Origin: Pisaster brevispinus
Lineage: Eukaryota > Echinodermata > Asteroidea > Forcipulatida > Asteriidae
Length of the DNA stretch: 64,000 nucleotides
Assembly: GCA_023634235.1 (NCBI GenBank)
Contig: JAMKCF010000004.1
Coordinates: forward strand, 25,676,527-25,740,526
Reading direction: 5' to 3'
Shown here: in pieces, positions 1-13,100 of the stretch
Numbering within the stretch: the stretch's first letter is position 1
How the letters are laid out: each line of letters begins with the position of its first letter
Notes under the pieces: generated by a model
Told to the model about the DNA's origin: nothing
What the model saw: the letters and a program-made list of their open reading frames with translations, nothing else
Databases searched by the model: none
Program-made: the position numbers and the translations under genes

Positions 1-479
1 TTTGCTCGACAAACATCGGGGCAACATTCCAATAAAATTGTGTGACCCTTTAAGGGGGTGGGGCACAAGTCGACCAAGTCTATATATTATAACCGCTTTT
101 AGGTTCTCGAAATTGTCCAATGTATGTTCGTTGTTTTTCCTGAGTTAATTAGCTAGTTAAGAAAGAAACATTATTTATGGAGTTGCATTTCTTTATGTTA
201 CAATTTTTGTTAAAACTAATTTTGCGGAAATATTGACTTTCGTGAAACGAAAAAGACAGTAACAAATCAATAGAAATCTCTATAGTTGCGCCTACTCTAC
301 TAATTAAATGATTTTCCATTTCTGATTAAATATAAAGCTTCTATATACTTTGCATACCTCAAAGTGAAATCAGATGGCTGCTTTTGCCGAGCTTATGACC
401 GGAATTAGTTTTTTTGTATTATAGTTTGTTCCACTTCGTTAACAATTATGCCGCTGTCTGTAAGTCAATTTACGACACC

Positions 480-722
480 ATAAATCAATTTCAAACACGT
501 CGGCACGCGACGTGGCCGAACCCACACTAGAGAGGGCGCCCTTCGGCCGCTAACAACAAAAAGTTGTTGGTCTTTATAATTAAATGGAAGTAGAACTTGA
601 CTTAGAGGACTGGTCATATTTACACAAGGAATAAAGAGCACCTACTGGGACTCATACTGCTATTTCAGAATACAATATTTCTCATGACGTCTGAGAGAAA
701 ATTATTTCGTAAGCATGCCATG
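480..722 (+). promoter_or_regulatory. Possible CpG promoter and 5' UTR exon of RENBP
   Basis: The patch at about 500-545 is locally GC- and CpG-rich against an AT-rich background and contains an ACGTC/GACGT inverted pair. A good donor-like site (CCATG then GTGAGT) lies at 722/723. The RENBP start codon at 4192 is preceded 6 bases upstream by an acceptor-like GTTTCAG ending at 4187, so a non-coding first exon ending at 722 could splice to it. This is inference from splice-like signals only; no transcript evidence is available. Confidence 0.2.
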
Positions 723-1048
723 GTGAGTACACGATCAATTATTTTTGGATAAACCATGCATAAACACTAAACACTAAACAGTATCACTATCATCAGCAAT
801 GAATCATTATCAATATTGATAGTTGATTCGAAAAGAAAAACACAGTTATAGCATTAGTGACAAGTAATTGGTGAATAGTGTAACAGCTAACACGAAAACT
901 TGAGAAATAGGCAAGGCAAAGTGTAGTTTGTTTTATAGGAAGTACACAGGGGGGAGAAGAAGAAATCGGACCTTGATTGAATGGTAAATTTTTACAAACT
1001 ACTTTGTTGTTGTACTCTACGATAGACAGTGTACTCAGTGTGTCAACC

Positions 1049-1072
1049 CATGGAGGATGTCCCTCCTCCATG
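1049..1072. repeat. CATGGAGG/CCTCCATG hairpin, copy 1
   Basis: A short inverted repeat with CATGGAGG on the left and CCTCCATG on the right. It has the same arms as hairpins at 12391-12414 and 23032-23067, so the three are probably copies of one short palindromic element. Confidence 0.5.
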
Positions 1073-3675
1073 CATGGTTAACCTAGCCATTCAGAACCAT
1101 TGTACCGGATTCAGTGCATACAGAACTTGTACACAATCCTGTTGATATTGGCATGATTGGGCACATGTTCATAAAGGATCAGATTTGTTTATTTTAAACA
1201 CGCTTTGGCGCCTGCAACTCTTCAGAACTTCACCTACATGTGTGGAAGGAAGGTCCGTATTTCGAGCACGGAGTTGCAAATGGCAACACATGTTCAAAAT
1301 AAAAAAAATTGCCCATTGAAAAAGATGGCGCGTAAACCCTGAAGGTGTTTATTCCACTATATAAATAAGGGGCGTCTCAACAAAGTCAGAACGAATGGTA
1401 CTTCGGCATTATAAAATATTAACCCAATTATCTGTGAGCAAAACCATTAATGTTTGGCTCGTTTGGCAAGTGATGAACACAAAAAACTTGCCAAAATTAT
1501 TTTGCTAACTAAAGATGTACAACAAGGGTTGGGTGGGACTTAAATGCAACAAATCTGTCAGTTGAACGACATCTACCATGAACACAGAGTTACCCAATGC
1601 TATGATTGGTCCAGTATAGTTTTATGTTCCACACTTGTTGGTCCCTTGTGTTGTGTAATGCACATAAAAGATCACTGCAGACTGTGCCCCATCACCAAGT
1701 AAATCCTTAGAGTTCTTTATATACAGTAGGTGCTATATACATGTAAATGGGTCTCAAAATTAAAACATAGCAAGCTGCATATCTCTCATGAAAATTATAA
1801 GCACTTTGAGATACCAATCATTGTGTAAAAGTGCTAAAAATAAGAACTGCGTATTGTTATTCTTATCATTTAAAAAAAAACCCTTGGCTTATATTAAGCC
1901 CTCCAAAAGAAAAGTTTCACTCATTTAAATAGTCCACATTGTGCCATTCTCAAACTAACCCTTGCCCCTTCGTCTCTTTGGCTGGATACGGTAGCCTACT
2001 GAATACTCCAAAATCTCCTTTCTGTTACGACTCGACACCAAAACGTTTGAACTTAAAAAGTTTGTTATGCCCGGCCTGGTTATAGTTGGGCCCAAAGTCC
2101 CAAATCATACAAAATCATAGTATTTTGGAGGATTGTTGAAAACTTTTTCACTAGACTTGTCAAGGTCACAAATTATAAGTATTTAATGGAACTCAGTTGC
2201 GTATCGTCCTTGTGACAGAAATAAAATAATTACCCACTGCCTACAAAAGAAATAACTGTAGAAAAAATAGCAATGTAAGGCCGGCATTATAAAAGGATCA
2301 AAGATGGGAGGTAAAAATAAGCGTTTCATATTTTTGAATATCCTGGAAAGGAATTTAATTTTGAAGATCTTTTTATACACTGAATATAGAAAAGTTGATC
2401 ACCTCAGTTCAAAACAACTGACTCTGTCTATGTTAGAAGCATTGGCAATTACTCAGTTTTTCAAATTAAAAGTCTATAGAAGTTTAGTTCATACTGAAGG
2501 ATATCACTTTGATATTGTATTTTATAATTTATTTTTTACAAATATAGAAGTAGAAATATCTTTAAACTAGGCCTACATGCAGGGATGCAGTATCAGATCA
2601 GCCATGTGCTGTGAATGAGTAATAACTTTTGAAATTTTATATTAATTCAATCGAGGTTATTTCAAATTCAAACTGTTATTCAATTCACACAATGCCCACA
2701 TAATTTGTACGCAGCCAGGGCAAAGCTATTGTTGCATTCTAGCCGATTTCTGTGAGCCTTTTGTGCAGGATCGGCGTGAAAGGACTGCATGAAAGCCGGG
2801 TTTGTTAGGAGCGAAAAGCAGTGGAGGTCTGCCTTTGAAAGGCCTGCTCAATTCCCTTTTGTCCCATTTGCTTTACATGCATTAAGCTAGTGAATATAAT
2901 ATCGGCGATTCAAGTAAAATTGGCAAAGAGCTTTTGACTGCAGCATGCAGTCTCCGCACACAGTAATTACATGTAAGTTCTCAGATCCTGTGATTTTTGT
3001 ACTCTCTGAATGGATTGTGATCAGTATTGAGATGTAGTCAGTTTAGGGGTTTGTTGTAACTAGCAAGGGTTAGGGACAAGGAGGGGCAGTCTGCAGCATA
3101 AATGTTTTACAAACCCAAAGGTAAGTTAACATTTTGTAGTGCAGCTGAGATGTGGACATAGTATTTTGCATTCTCAATTTGAATTAGAAAGTAGAATAGT
3201 GTGTCAATTGAAACAACCTTTTCAATATTGCATAGTATTACAAATATGTCCATGTTATATAATGTCAGTGGACGATTTTCCCTTGTACAGCAGAACAAAA
3301 TGTCACACAAAATATATCAGTTGCTACTCAACATTTAGCATTCATTGGGTGCAAAACAAGTTCAGTCTAAATATTTTGCTATGCAAAATTGCTGGGCGAA
3401 ATCAATCCTTGCTTGTGTCAAGATACAACTCTTTTTATGAAGTGAAAAACAAGACGACCTACAGAGTTCTTTTGGTATGTATGTATTCCAATGACATTTT
3501 CTTGGATTGTTTATTGGATGATATTTGCTGAAAGTGAGAAAATTGATATATTAAGCAGGTTGATATACTCTTCCTAAAATCAATGATGAACCATTGAACC
3601 AAGAAATTGTGTTATTTTTTTCCCGGAAAAACGACTAGTTATAAAGATAGTTATAGTCATAAGAATCCTGCCAAA

Positions 3676-3975
3676 TTATTTCGTCTGAAGTGCCTCGGTT
3701 AAATATAAATCAGTAAAAGTTTGCTGAAAATTTGAAACAACAAAGATTTCATGCAGGCAACTTTGGGGAATTTCCATGGTGTCCATTTGAATGCTGCCCT
3801 CAATATGGCCAGAGATGTGATTGATAAAAATACAATGACAGTTTTTTGCTGATTTCCCATAAGGCATTGTATCCAACTGAAATGTTCACAGGTGACTTTT
3901 ACTGTTTCTTTCTTGATAATATTGCTTATAAATCAGCAATACATTGGCAAAAACCATGACTCTTACCTTTAAAAT
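3676..3975. repeat. Dispersed ~300-bp repeat, copy 1 of 3
   Basis: Shares a colinear series of blocks with 7111-7465 and 25925-26230: AATTATTTC..TGAAGTGCC, ATCAGTAAAAGT, TGGTGTCCATTTGAAT, a CAGAGATG block, TTTTGCTG-type block, CATTGTATTCAACT-like block, ACAGGTGACTT, AAATCAGC and a terminal CCTACCTT-like block. The family is diverged with several indels. No open frame or terminal inverted repeat is evident. Confidence 0.6.
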
Positions 3976-4191
3976 ATTTGACACTGATGCTGAAAGAGGC
4001 ATTTGAGAAAGAACTGTTGATTTTTACGACAAAGAATGAAGTACAAGTAGTAGTAGAAAGGAACTCTTATGAGTAGCAAACAAGTATTCAAAGTGATATC
4101 ATTAGGAAAGGGTTCCATGTGAACAACAGATGAAACCTGATGGAGACTCCTTATTTAAAGTGGTTTGTGCTTTTTGCTCTGTTTCAGTGAG

Positions 4192-7100
4192 ATGGTGTCC
4201 ACAGCTAAAGCAAGATTGCCAGAGTTTCTGGAGAAGATGGAACTGGAACTTGACAGAGTGATGGAGTTTTGGTTGAAATATTCCAATGACAATGTGAATG
4301 GGTGAGAACTTTTAACCACTCCTATGTATTCATGTCGGATGGTGTGTTTAATCAACACATTTTTGTACAGTGGCAATTTTGCCTTGCATGTAACAACTTT
4401 GAAGTGCCCTCAATTTTTTGCAGTCAGTCAGGCGGCTGACAAGAATATCCACCCCTACAGTCTATTGTGTAGGCTGTACAGGCATGCACCACGCTTTTTC
4501 CCTCTCACAAAGAGAAACAGAAGGAACAGAAGGGCATGTAATCTCCCTTCTCCAAAAATTTTTAAATGGGATTATTTGCTGAAATCTCTTTTGGGAAAAT
4601 GTAAGCCAAATGTCTTTTTGCTCTCCATGACTTGGCCAAAGGCCACAGCCTATAACTGGTCATGATTATTGGCCATACATGCTGGAATCTCGCACTTAAC
4701 CTGGTGCTGAGAACAATTGGAGCTTCGCCCCTCGAACTGTTTTACCCCCAGTGCATGACACCTTGGCAGCCTTGGCAGATAGTGCCATCAGTATTTGTTG
4801 TGAACAAAAAATATATATATTTACGTATTAATTTTTTTATTTCATTGTTTTCGTTTTTTCAGGGGCTTCTTTACATGTCTTGGTCGGGATGGTAAGCGCT
4901 ATGATGATCTAAAATACTGCTGGTTACAAGGCAGTCAGGTAAGCAATTTTGTGAAAAGTCTGAACAGTTTGGTTAAACTGTTAGGGTAAATATTTCATCC
5001 TCGGCCTTGCCCTCTTCACACCTTTGATTGCCTCTTGCCTTTGATTGCATATCTTTCTGAACTCTTTGTCACTGTACACCCCATGGCTGGCTTTAAAATC
5101 TGCCTCCTAGAGATTGCTTTGCGAGATGCCCAGCAAGAAGACATCAAGCTTAGGAGTTTCTCTGCCTTATCACTTAAATTGTTGAATTCCCTTCCAAATG
5201 GCAGCAGAAACTCCTCTACAATTGCTCAATTCAAGTAGCCTCTTAAGATTCACTTTTTTTTGTAATCAGCTCATGACAATTTAATCATGTGCTGATCTCT
5301 TCTATTTCTGCTTTAACAGCTGCTTAAACAATTTCTGTGCATTTGTTTATCTTGTGTCTATTACGATGATTGCTTGTTTTCATGTTTTCAGCTTTTTCTG
5401 GGCCGTTTTTTTTGCCTTGTAATTTTTGACATTTGTTGAACTGTTGCAGTTATGTTTTAATCCTGCAAACAAACTTTGCCCTTTTTTATATTGTGTTTAT
5501 TATGATGATTGCATATGTATCTTGCTTGTTATGATAATGTGTTGATATTTGTGGCACTCATGCAGTAATGTTTTGATCCTACAAAATGTATTTTAAATCT
5601 TTGCCCTTTTTGTATGTAGTTTTGCTCATATTTTCTGGCTAATGGGCCTTTTAAAAATATTATATTACATACATATTCACATTTTGTGTATCTCTTGTTT
5701 ATGTTCAGTCATTTTGTTCAGCCCATAGTGACTTCAAATGCACTTTATAAGTACTTGTTATTATTTTGGCCCTCTACTGTTACCTTGTGCAATGCATATT
5801 ACATTTTGTATTCAGCTGTTTGTATTTTGGCAAAGTGGAGTAAAACAGATAATAAAGGAGAAAAGAAACTTGTTACTTACCTACCCAGGTGTGGACGTAT
5901 TGCAAGCTGTATAATACCATTCCCAAATACCACACTCCAGAAGTTTTGCAAGCTGCTAAAAAAGGTAATAAATATTGTTTTTCACTCCTTTTCATACAAA
6001 TGTGCATTAACCCTCTTACTATCACTGTGTTTCTTGAGACAACCAACCCATACCTCACTATGCCACAAGAGTGGCATTTTGAGGCACACACATGCTGCTG
6101 TAGAGAGTACAGCCATTGCCCAAAGTGCTTCAATGAGAGTGATAAACTGAGGCCAATATCATATAGCTGCTTAACGACAGATTTTGTGCTTACTGCGCAA
6201 GTGTCCATTTCATAGTGCTGCTAGCCTTGAGCCCACGCAAAAACATGCTAACCTTCCCGATGCTTACTCTATGAAAATGAAAGGGGTAACAATGCAAATT
6301 AATGTGACTGCGCAAGCTAGCCGCCTAGTTTTCTTGCTAACCTGTAAAATACGCTTATAATGCTTATTTTTGTGCAAATTTTTCTGCTATATTTAGCATC
6401 AATATTTGCTTACTGTTTAGCAGGGCTATAAGTTGGCCCCTGGAGAAGCAAACAGCTGTGCTCAATTGCAATGAAATGTGGGCCACTGTTGGAAGAGATA
6501 AGGTTCCCAACCTTTGTAAATTTTGGCAGTGGCAATCTGTGGCTCTGATCGATCGCACCCCAATGACAGGAAAGTGTGACACGGTAACTTTTGTATGCTT
6601 TTCTTTCTCTTTCTCTCTCTCTGTGAAAAACCTTTTTTAAATATTACTTATTTATTTGTTCCCCCACTTCTTGATAGACTTCAGGTAACATTTGAAGTGT
6701 GAAAATTATGTTTAATTTTAAGACTGCTATTGGGCATTGTTTTGCAGGTGGTGCTTTTCTTCAGAATTATGTGAAAAATCCAACGACCGGAAAGTGTTAC
6801 TATATCATCACAAAAAGCGGCAAAGCCATCAAAGTTAAGACAAATATTTTCAGTGAGTGTTTCTACATCCTGGCCATGTCTGAACTAGCGAGGGCAACAC
6901 TAGACCAAAAGTATAAGGTAACAAATTATAAATATAGGCCTAGAGTAGTTATAATAACTGGGTTAAGGGACAGTGCAATGTGAAATAAAGTATTATCATC
7001 AATTATTTCTTTTTTAAATTTTAAATCATTTGCTAATGACCCCGAAAAGAAATTATGTAATTTTATCTGAAAAGCATGCTTGTTATAAAGATGGAAATGG

Positions 7101-10100
7101 CAGTAAGGTCCTATGAAATTATTTCATGTGAAGTGCCCCCATTGAATAGATATCAGTAAAAGTGTGTACAAAAATTAGAATAATATCCAAAGATCTCCTG
7201 CAGGTGTCTCTTGGAAATTTCTTTGGTGTCCATTTGAATTCTGCCTCATTATCCCAGAGATGCGGTTGTATCGACTGTCACCTCTTTTGTCATGGATAGA
7301 TTTGACATTCTTGATACAAATATTAGAATAAATTTTGCTGTTTTCTGCACTGTATTCAACTTTAACTTTTACATGTGACATTGATGGTATATTTTTTGAT
7401 GATTTTGCCTAAAAATCAGCATTACATAAATCAGCAAAAAAACAAACGATGATCCTACCTTGATCCTTACAGCTAGAAGCCGTCAAGATGTTAGACCAAC
7501 TCCAACACTGGGTCTGCGTAGATGACACAGGGTTAGGACGCCCTCAACTCATGGGTGCGCCACGAGTAAACTCCCTCTCCGTTGCCATGGTGTTCCTCAA
7601 TTTGCTGGAGGAGGTCACAGTGAACGACGTCGGACTGCAAGAAAAATATGCCCAGCTTGAGAAATGGAGTATTGAACAGTGCTTACAACATATGCAGGTA
7701 TGTCTCCAATGCAGTCATTTTACAAGACATAAGCCTTGTCAGGACATTTTTAAAGCTCTTGTGAGGACATTTTTAAAGCTCTTGTGCTTATGATTTTGTT
7801 TACATTATGCTCAATTAACCAATTTACAAATTTTAATTTTTTTTATTCATTAATACCAAACTTATTTCACTGAGTGAATTTTTTAAAGCTCTTTAAAGCT
7901 CTTTAAAGCTCTTTTAAATGCAAGTATTGTAATAAATGTTTTATAATTCTAGACTGTGTGATTTTGTGGAAAGAGTGGGTTGGAAAGGAGAGTGCACCAG
8001 GAGTAATATGGTTTTAATAAGAGAATTTAATGAAACGAGTGAATAAAAATTTACCATTTTGCTTAACCTTAAAATTTTGTTTTGAACTCCACTCATACTT
8101 GCATTGATTATAAGTGTCTGGCTTTTATGTTTTAGTATTTCTTATTGTTTTAATTCAGGCTCATTAGCTTATTATTGTAATAACTGCTGGTATTGTATTC
8201 ATTCTTTTTAAAAATTCATTGCTGATTTTGATTGATAACAAGTATAAGTACATATAGTTGATAGTGTAGTGGTGTTTGCGTAGTGAAAATACAATCTAGT
8301 GAGGTTTGCGGAGACACTGTGTACCTACGTAAATCTCGCTATGAGCTGTGGTGGGTTTGAAGAACCAGTAGTTAATAACTCAACATTTTGATGAGTTAGC
8401 TCTGGTCATCTTTGAACAGGAGAAAAGCAAACTGATCAAAACATGGAGTTGTCATCCAACTACCAGAACTCATAGAGAGATTAATGTATATAGTGTTTCC
8501 ACAAACCTCACTAGATTGTATTCCCACCATGCAAAGTTTCAAATCTTACTTTTGACAGGGTTTCTATGCTATGTCATTCATTTTTTATTAATGTTAGTGA
8601 TATATTTTTTTTTCTTAGAATTTTTTTAATGTTGGAAAGCGCTTGGGTCGGACCAGCCTGATGTGCTCAATAAATCAAATTTGTATCATTATAATTATTA
8701 TTATTACTATTATTACTGTTAGGGGAATTATAAAGGGAATTATTATTACTGTTATTAAGTTTAGCATGCCTTCCTTTGCATGTTTAATGTTTTGTTTTGA
8801 CCTTTTTTCTTTAGAGAGATGGAAATGTTATTTTGGAAACGGTCAGTACAGATGGAAAGGAGTTACCAGGGGCAGCTGGTAGATTGATGAATCCAGGTTA
8901 GTTATAATAAATAGATAATTGTATTGTGGCAGAAATTACGACCCAGGTCAATGTGGCGGAAAATACGACCCGGGTTGATGTGGCAGAAATTACAACTGGA
9001 CTTGTTGCTCAGTTCCCTCCCAGGTCGTCATCAGTAGCACTGCCAGGAGGCGGCAAAATTTAAAGGCTTAAACCACTGGAGTTTTACCTCATCGGTTCAG
9101 TATCTTGAAGTGGTAGACTAGGGTCCATCGTCAAAATATATGACCTTGTTAGAATGATTCTGAGATGGAACCCAAATGTAATTTAATTCAACTAAAAAAT
9201 TGTTCCAATTGTTTTATTCAACCCACAAACTCCTCAAATTATTATTTACAATATTCACTCTTCCAGGCCAATAATAATTATTGTTTTGTGTCATTCCGAT
9301 TGAATAGATTTAAAGTTACACTAGTTGATAATTCTCTTATGCCTTCAGACTTTTAAACCATTATTAACTTCATGGCCCTTCGCCTGCAAATCAAAAGTAG
9401 TCCCCAAAAATGCACCAGACTTGTATGGTCTATTTTACTATTTGTGGAGCATCTCCCCAGGAGCAGTAAGGACTGTCAAGATTTGGAAAGTTGCTTATTA
9501 ACATTATAGAACTCGCCAATATTTTCCAGTATTAAAGGACGATATTTGAGCCAAAGGGCGTAGACAACATGGTATTTCAGAGATCAAGACTACTAGAGTG
9601 TATATTGTACTTTTTTTTAAGGACAAACGTTATAAGTTTAAAAGGAACCCTTGTGGGTTTTCAAGGAAAAGTGGATATTGTTGTAGCTTAAGGAGTGCAG
9701 TTTCACTCGTAAGGTTTTAAGTGGGGTTTTGGGTTTTTGTTTTTGTTTTTGTTTTTTTGTTTTTTTTTTTTGGGGGGGGGTAGTTTGGGTCCCTAAGTAA
9801 GAAATATAGTTCCCACAGTTCCTTAGCTTATTAATAAAGTAAAGGCAGGGGCCAGGGTGTGCTTTGGTAATTGTCAAAGATAGTATCCTCACTTTTGTCT
9901 TGGTGAATCCCAACATATGCATAAAATAACAAACCTGTGAAAATTTAAACTCAATATTGGTCATCGAAGTTGCAAGAAAATAATGACACCAAAACACCCT
10001 TGTTTTCAGATGTTCGAGTCATAGATTTAAATTTGTTTGTGAAAAATTTGTATTGCTCTCTCTCTTTCTCCAAAACTACATTACTTCAAAAGTTGTCATT

Positions 10101-13100
10101 TCTAACAGTGTTTTATATCAACAGCTCTCCACTGCTCTTTACCAAGTATGTTTTGATGGTCATTAATTTTTGGAGTAATTACCCAAGGTATACCCTCCCT
10201 TAAATTTACTTATTATATAATAGTAAAGACACCTCCCAAGTCAAAGATGTGTGAAATGATATTCAATAACAATGCAAATAGGCCCCTACAAAGCAGTGCA
10301 GTGAAATGCAATATTCGAATAAAATTCCTCAAATATTATTATTAATACTCACATACCTAAATATCTCACTGGCTTTCTGAAACCTCTGAAAAAATGTCTC
10401 ACTGAACACAAGAAATTTGGAGGTCAGCCATAACACATTAATCTGTCAACTTCCAGTTGAACTTAGAAGAAGCAGCCTCCCCCAAAATCTCCCAAATTTG
10501 CTCTTTCTATATAAGTTGCGCGCGCCACTTTTTACGCACAAAAAGTTTTCTCGTATAAAGTTTAAACCACGCCCCCAAATTCTGACATTGGCTGAATTAA
10601 TCTAGAAGTTCAACTCGAAAACCAGCCGAGCGGAGAATCACACTTTTATACAAGTTTACACTCAATAAATGAGACAAATTACTCTTTAATATTTACTCTC
10701 TCTATTTGTAAGAAATAACCATTAATAAAAGAAAGCGATTACCTGAAATTTGGACCACAAGTAAGGTTAAACCCGAAGGTAAACAAAGCTATTATTATTG
10801 ATAAAAGATGGTCGTCGTCAACTTATTAGTATGCAAAACTCAGTGGACTGAAGCATAATTTTTTTCTAATTAATTTCTTTACTCCAAAAGTTTCATTCCA
10901 ATGAGTATTAAAAAAAGTAAAAGTCTATCCATTGTAAAATAAGGTAATTTTACAATCACAAATAAAGGTGTTTTGCAGCTCACAAACTAGAAATTAATTT
11001 CTAAACACCCGACCAATCATAGTGGGCCCTGGAAGACGCCATCTTGGATTATATTAATAGACTGTGTTGACACATCTCGCACGTGTGTATTGTTGTTCCA
11101 TCACAACTTGACAATTGTCCCAACTATAGTTGGGACTGGTCCCAACTTGAGTGTTAAAGTTGGGACGTCCCAACTATAGTTGGGATCGTAGTAAACGCAA
11201 AGCACCCCCATATGAATCAACTAAAAAATACTAAACTGTAATAATAGTAAGTATCATAGTATGAAGTTTTAAGGCCACTTTCCCTTGAGAATATTTGAGA
11301 TAAATTAGAATTTTGGTTTTCCAAGAGAAGGGAAACTAAATGCGTAGGCCTACTTTGAGAATGAAAGCGTCACCCGGCATGATAATAAGCAATGAGGCCG
11401 CTGTCAGAACCATCTATATGAAAAAACACTATTTACACAGAGTTAGCAGTCCATTATGAACGATATATTACTATCATTCCAAACCTCGTCCTGGGCACCG
11501 GCTTGCGACAGGCTCTAACTAGCTCCATCATCAGTTTTGACATGAGTTTGTACAGAGCCGAGACCCAGGTTTGAAACAAAGAATCTTGTTAACTTCGCTG
11601 ATCGCATCAGCTTGTGCGTCTGCAGTAGTCCTTCGGATGGGACGTAAAGCCGTTGGTCCCGTGTGTTATGTAACGCACGAAAAAGAACCCAGTACACTTA
11701 TCGAAAAGAGAAGGGGTCCGCCCCGGTGTTCCTGGTTTGATCGGCTGCATATTGCGCCACAGCACCTTGTAAACCATTACAAGGTGCTATGTAAAGGAGT
11801 AGGTCTCATACTTCAAACGTAGCTCCAAATAGCTTGCAGGAAACATGAATGTTAAGCGCTTAGAGGCTGGCCTGCAGTAGGCGCTATACAAATACAATAT
11901 ATTATTATTATTATTATTAGTCCTACCTCCATCACACACAGTAATCCACGCATGATCGATCACGGTGTCCTATGGGCGATCCCAACTATAGTTGGGATGT
12001 CCCAACTTTAACACTCAAGTTGGGACCGGTCCCAATATAGTTGGGACAGTTGTCAAGTTGAGACGGAACAGTGTTACTGTTTATAACAACAATCACATGT
12101 GTACAGTTTAAACACCGAAAATAAGTGATCGTTACAGTCATACCCCTGGAAATATATGCTGCATATGTTACTCATCTAAAAGAGGGCATTATAAAGGTAA
12201 GATTAACGAAAATGGGAACTAAAAAATGGTAGCATTTTCGTCATCAACCTCGAGGAGTGAGTGACTGAAACCATGGTCCCCATGGAGTCGTGTTTTCGTG
12301 GAGCTATCAGCTAGCCCCACTTGCACTTGGGAATTGGGTGGCCAATTCAGAGACCTTGGGCTGGCCATATAAGTGGGGCAGTAGTACAAGCATGGAGGAA
12401 TTTATTCCTCCATGGTATAAGTGAAACCAAAACTAGAGAGCTGGATAAATCTAGCCCCACTAAACATGCTAAACTAAAAGGCACTCATCATGGTGACACT
12501 TTTGTCATTATGTGGCAATCACACTTTCTAGGCAAATTTACTGGGAAAATTTCCAATCATGAGAACATTTGTTTGACCTTGTCATGCTTGAATTGTTAAC
12601 GCTTGGAATTTCTGGAGAAAAAATAGCTCCCCTGCTTGGGAGTAGGGTTAAGCCAGATATTCCCAGGGTTAGCATCTTGTGCGTTCTTCCCCGGAAAATC
12701 GTACCAAGTGTGAAACGAACATTGGGTGACGGTGGCGTTAAAATTCCCCAGGAATTTCCAAGAGTTTTATGTCATGGGTCTTGGCTCGGTAGTGTGAAAA
12801 GGGCTTCTGTAAAACCAAAGTTAAATAAAATCAACTAAAAGCTAACAATTAAAGTTGTCCAACGCTGTTTGGAACTTATCAATTTTATTCTCATTTTCTG
12901 ATATAATATTGCCAAGGTACTTTATTTGACATTTCAGGCCATGCCATTGAGACTGGCTGGTTTCTTCTACAATGTGCAATGAAACACAACCTCCCCGACC
13001 TGAAGAAGTTGGCTGTGGACAACTTCATCACCAAACCCTTCCAGTCTGGCTGGGATCTGGATAATGGCGGTCTGTTCTCGTTCCTGGACGTAGATGGTTT

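Larger units (their letters stand above)
1..4185. other. Upstream spacer, no supported gene
   Basis: I see no exon with recognisable protein similarity here. Open frames up to about 130 codons (for example 3139-3531, plus strand) have unremarkable composition and no family I recognise. Points of note are a CpG-containing patch near 490-550, a GTGAGT donor-like site at 723, a TATATAAATA stretch near 1360, a short CATGGAGG hairpin at 1049-1072, and a dispersed repeat copy at 3676-3975. A degenerate match near 1640-1675 (TTGGTCCC then GTAATGCAC) resembles the SINE-like sequence at 11650-11690. Confidence 0.5.

Noticed and set aside
5686..6150. 154-codon plus-strand open frame.
   Set aside because: It crosses RENBP exon 3 in the wrong frame; the correct frame at 5889-5964 reads [15 protein letters not shown], matching the epimerase family.
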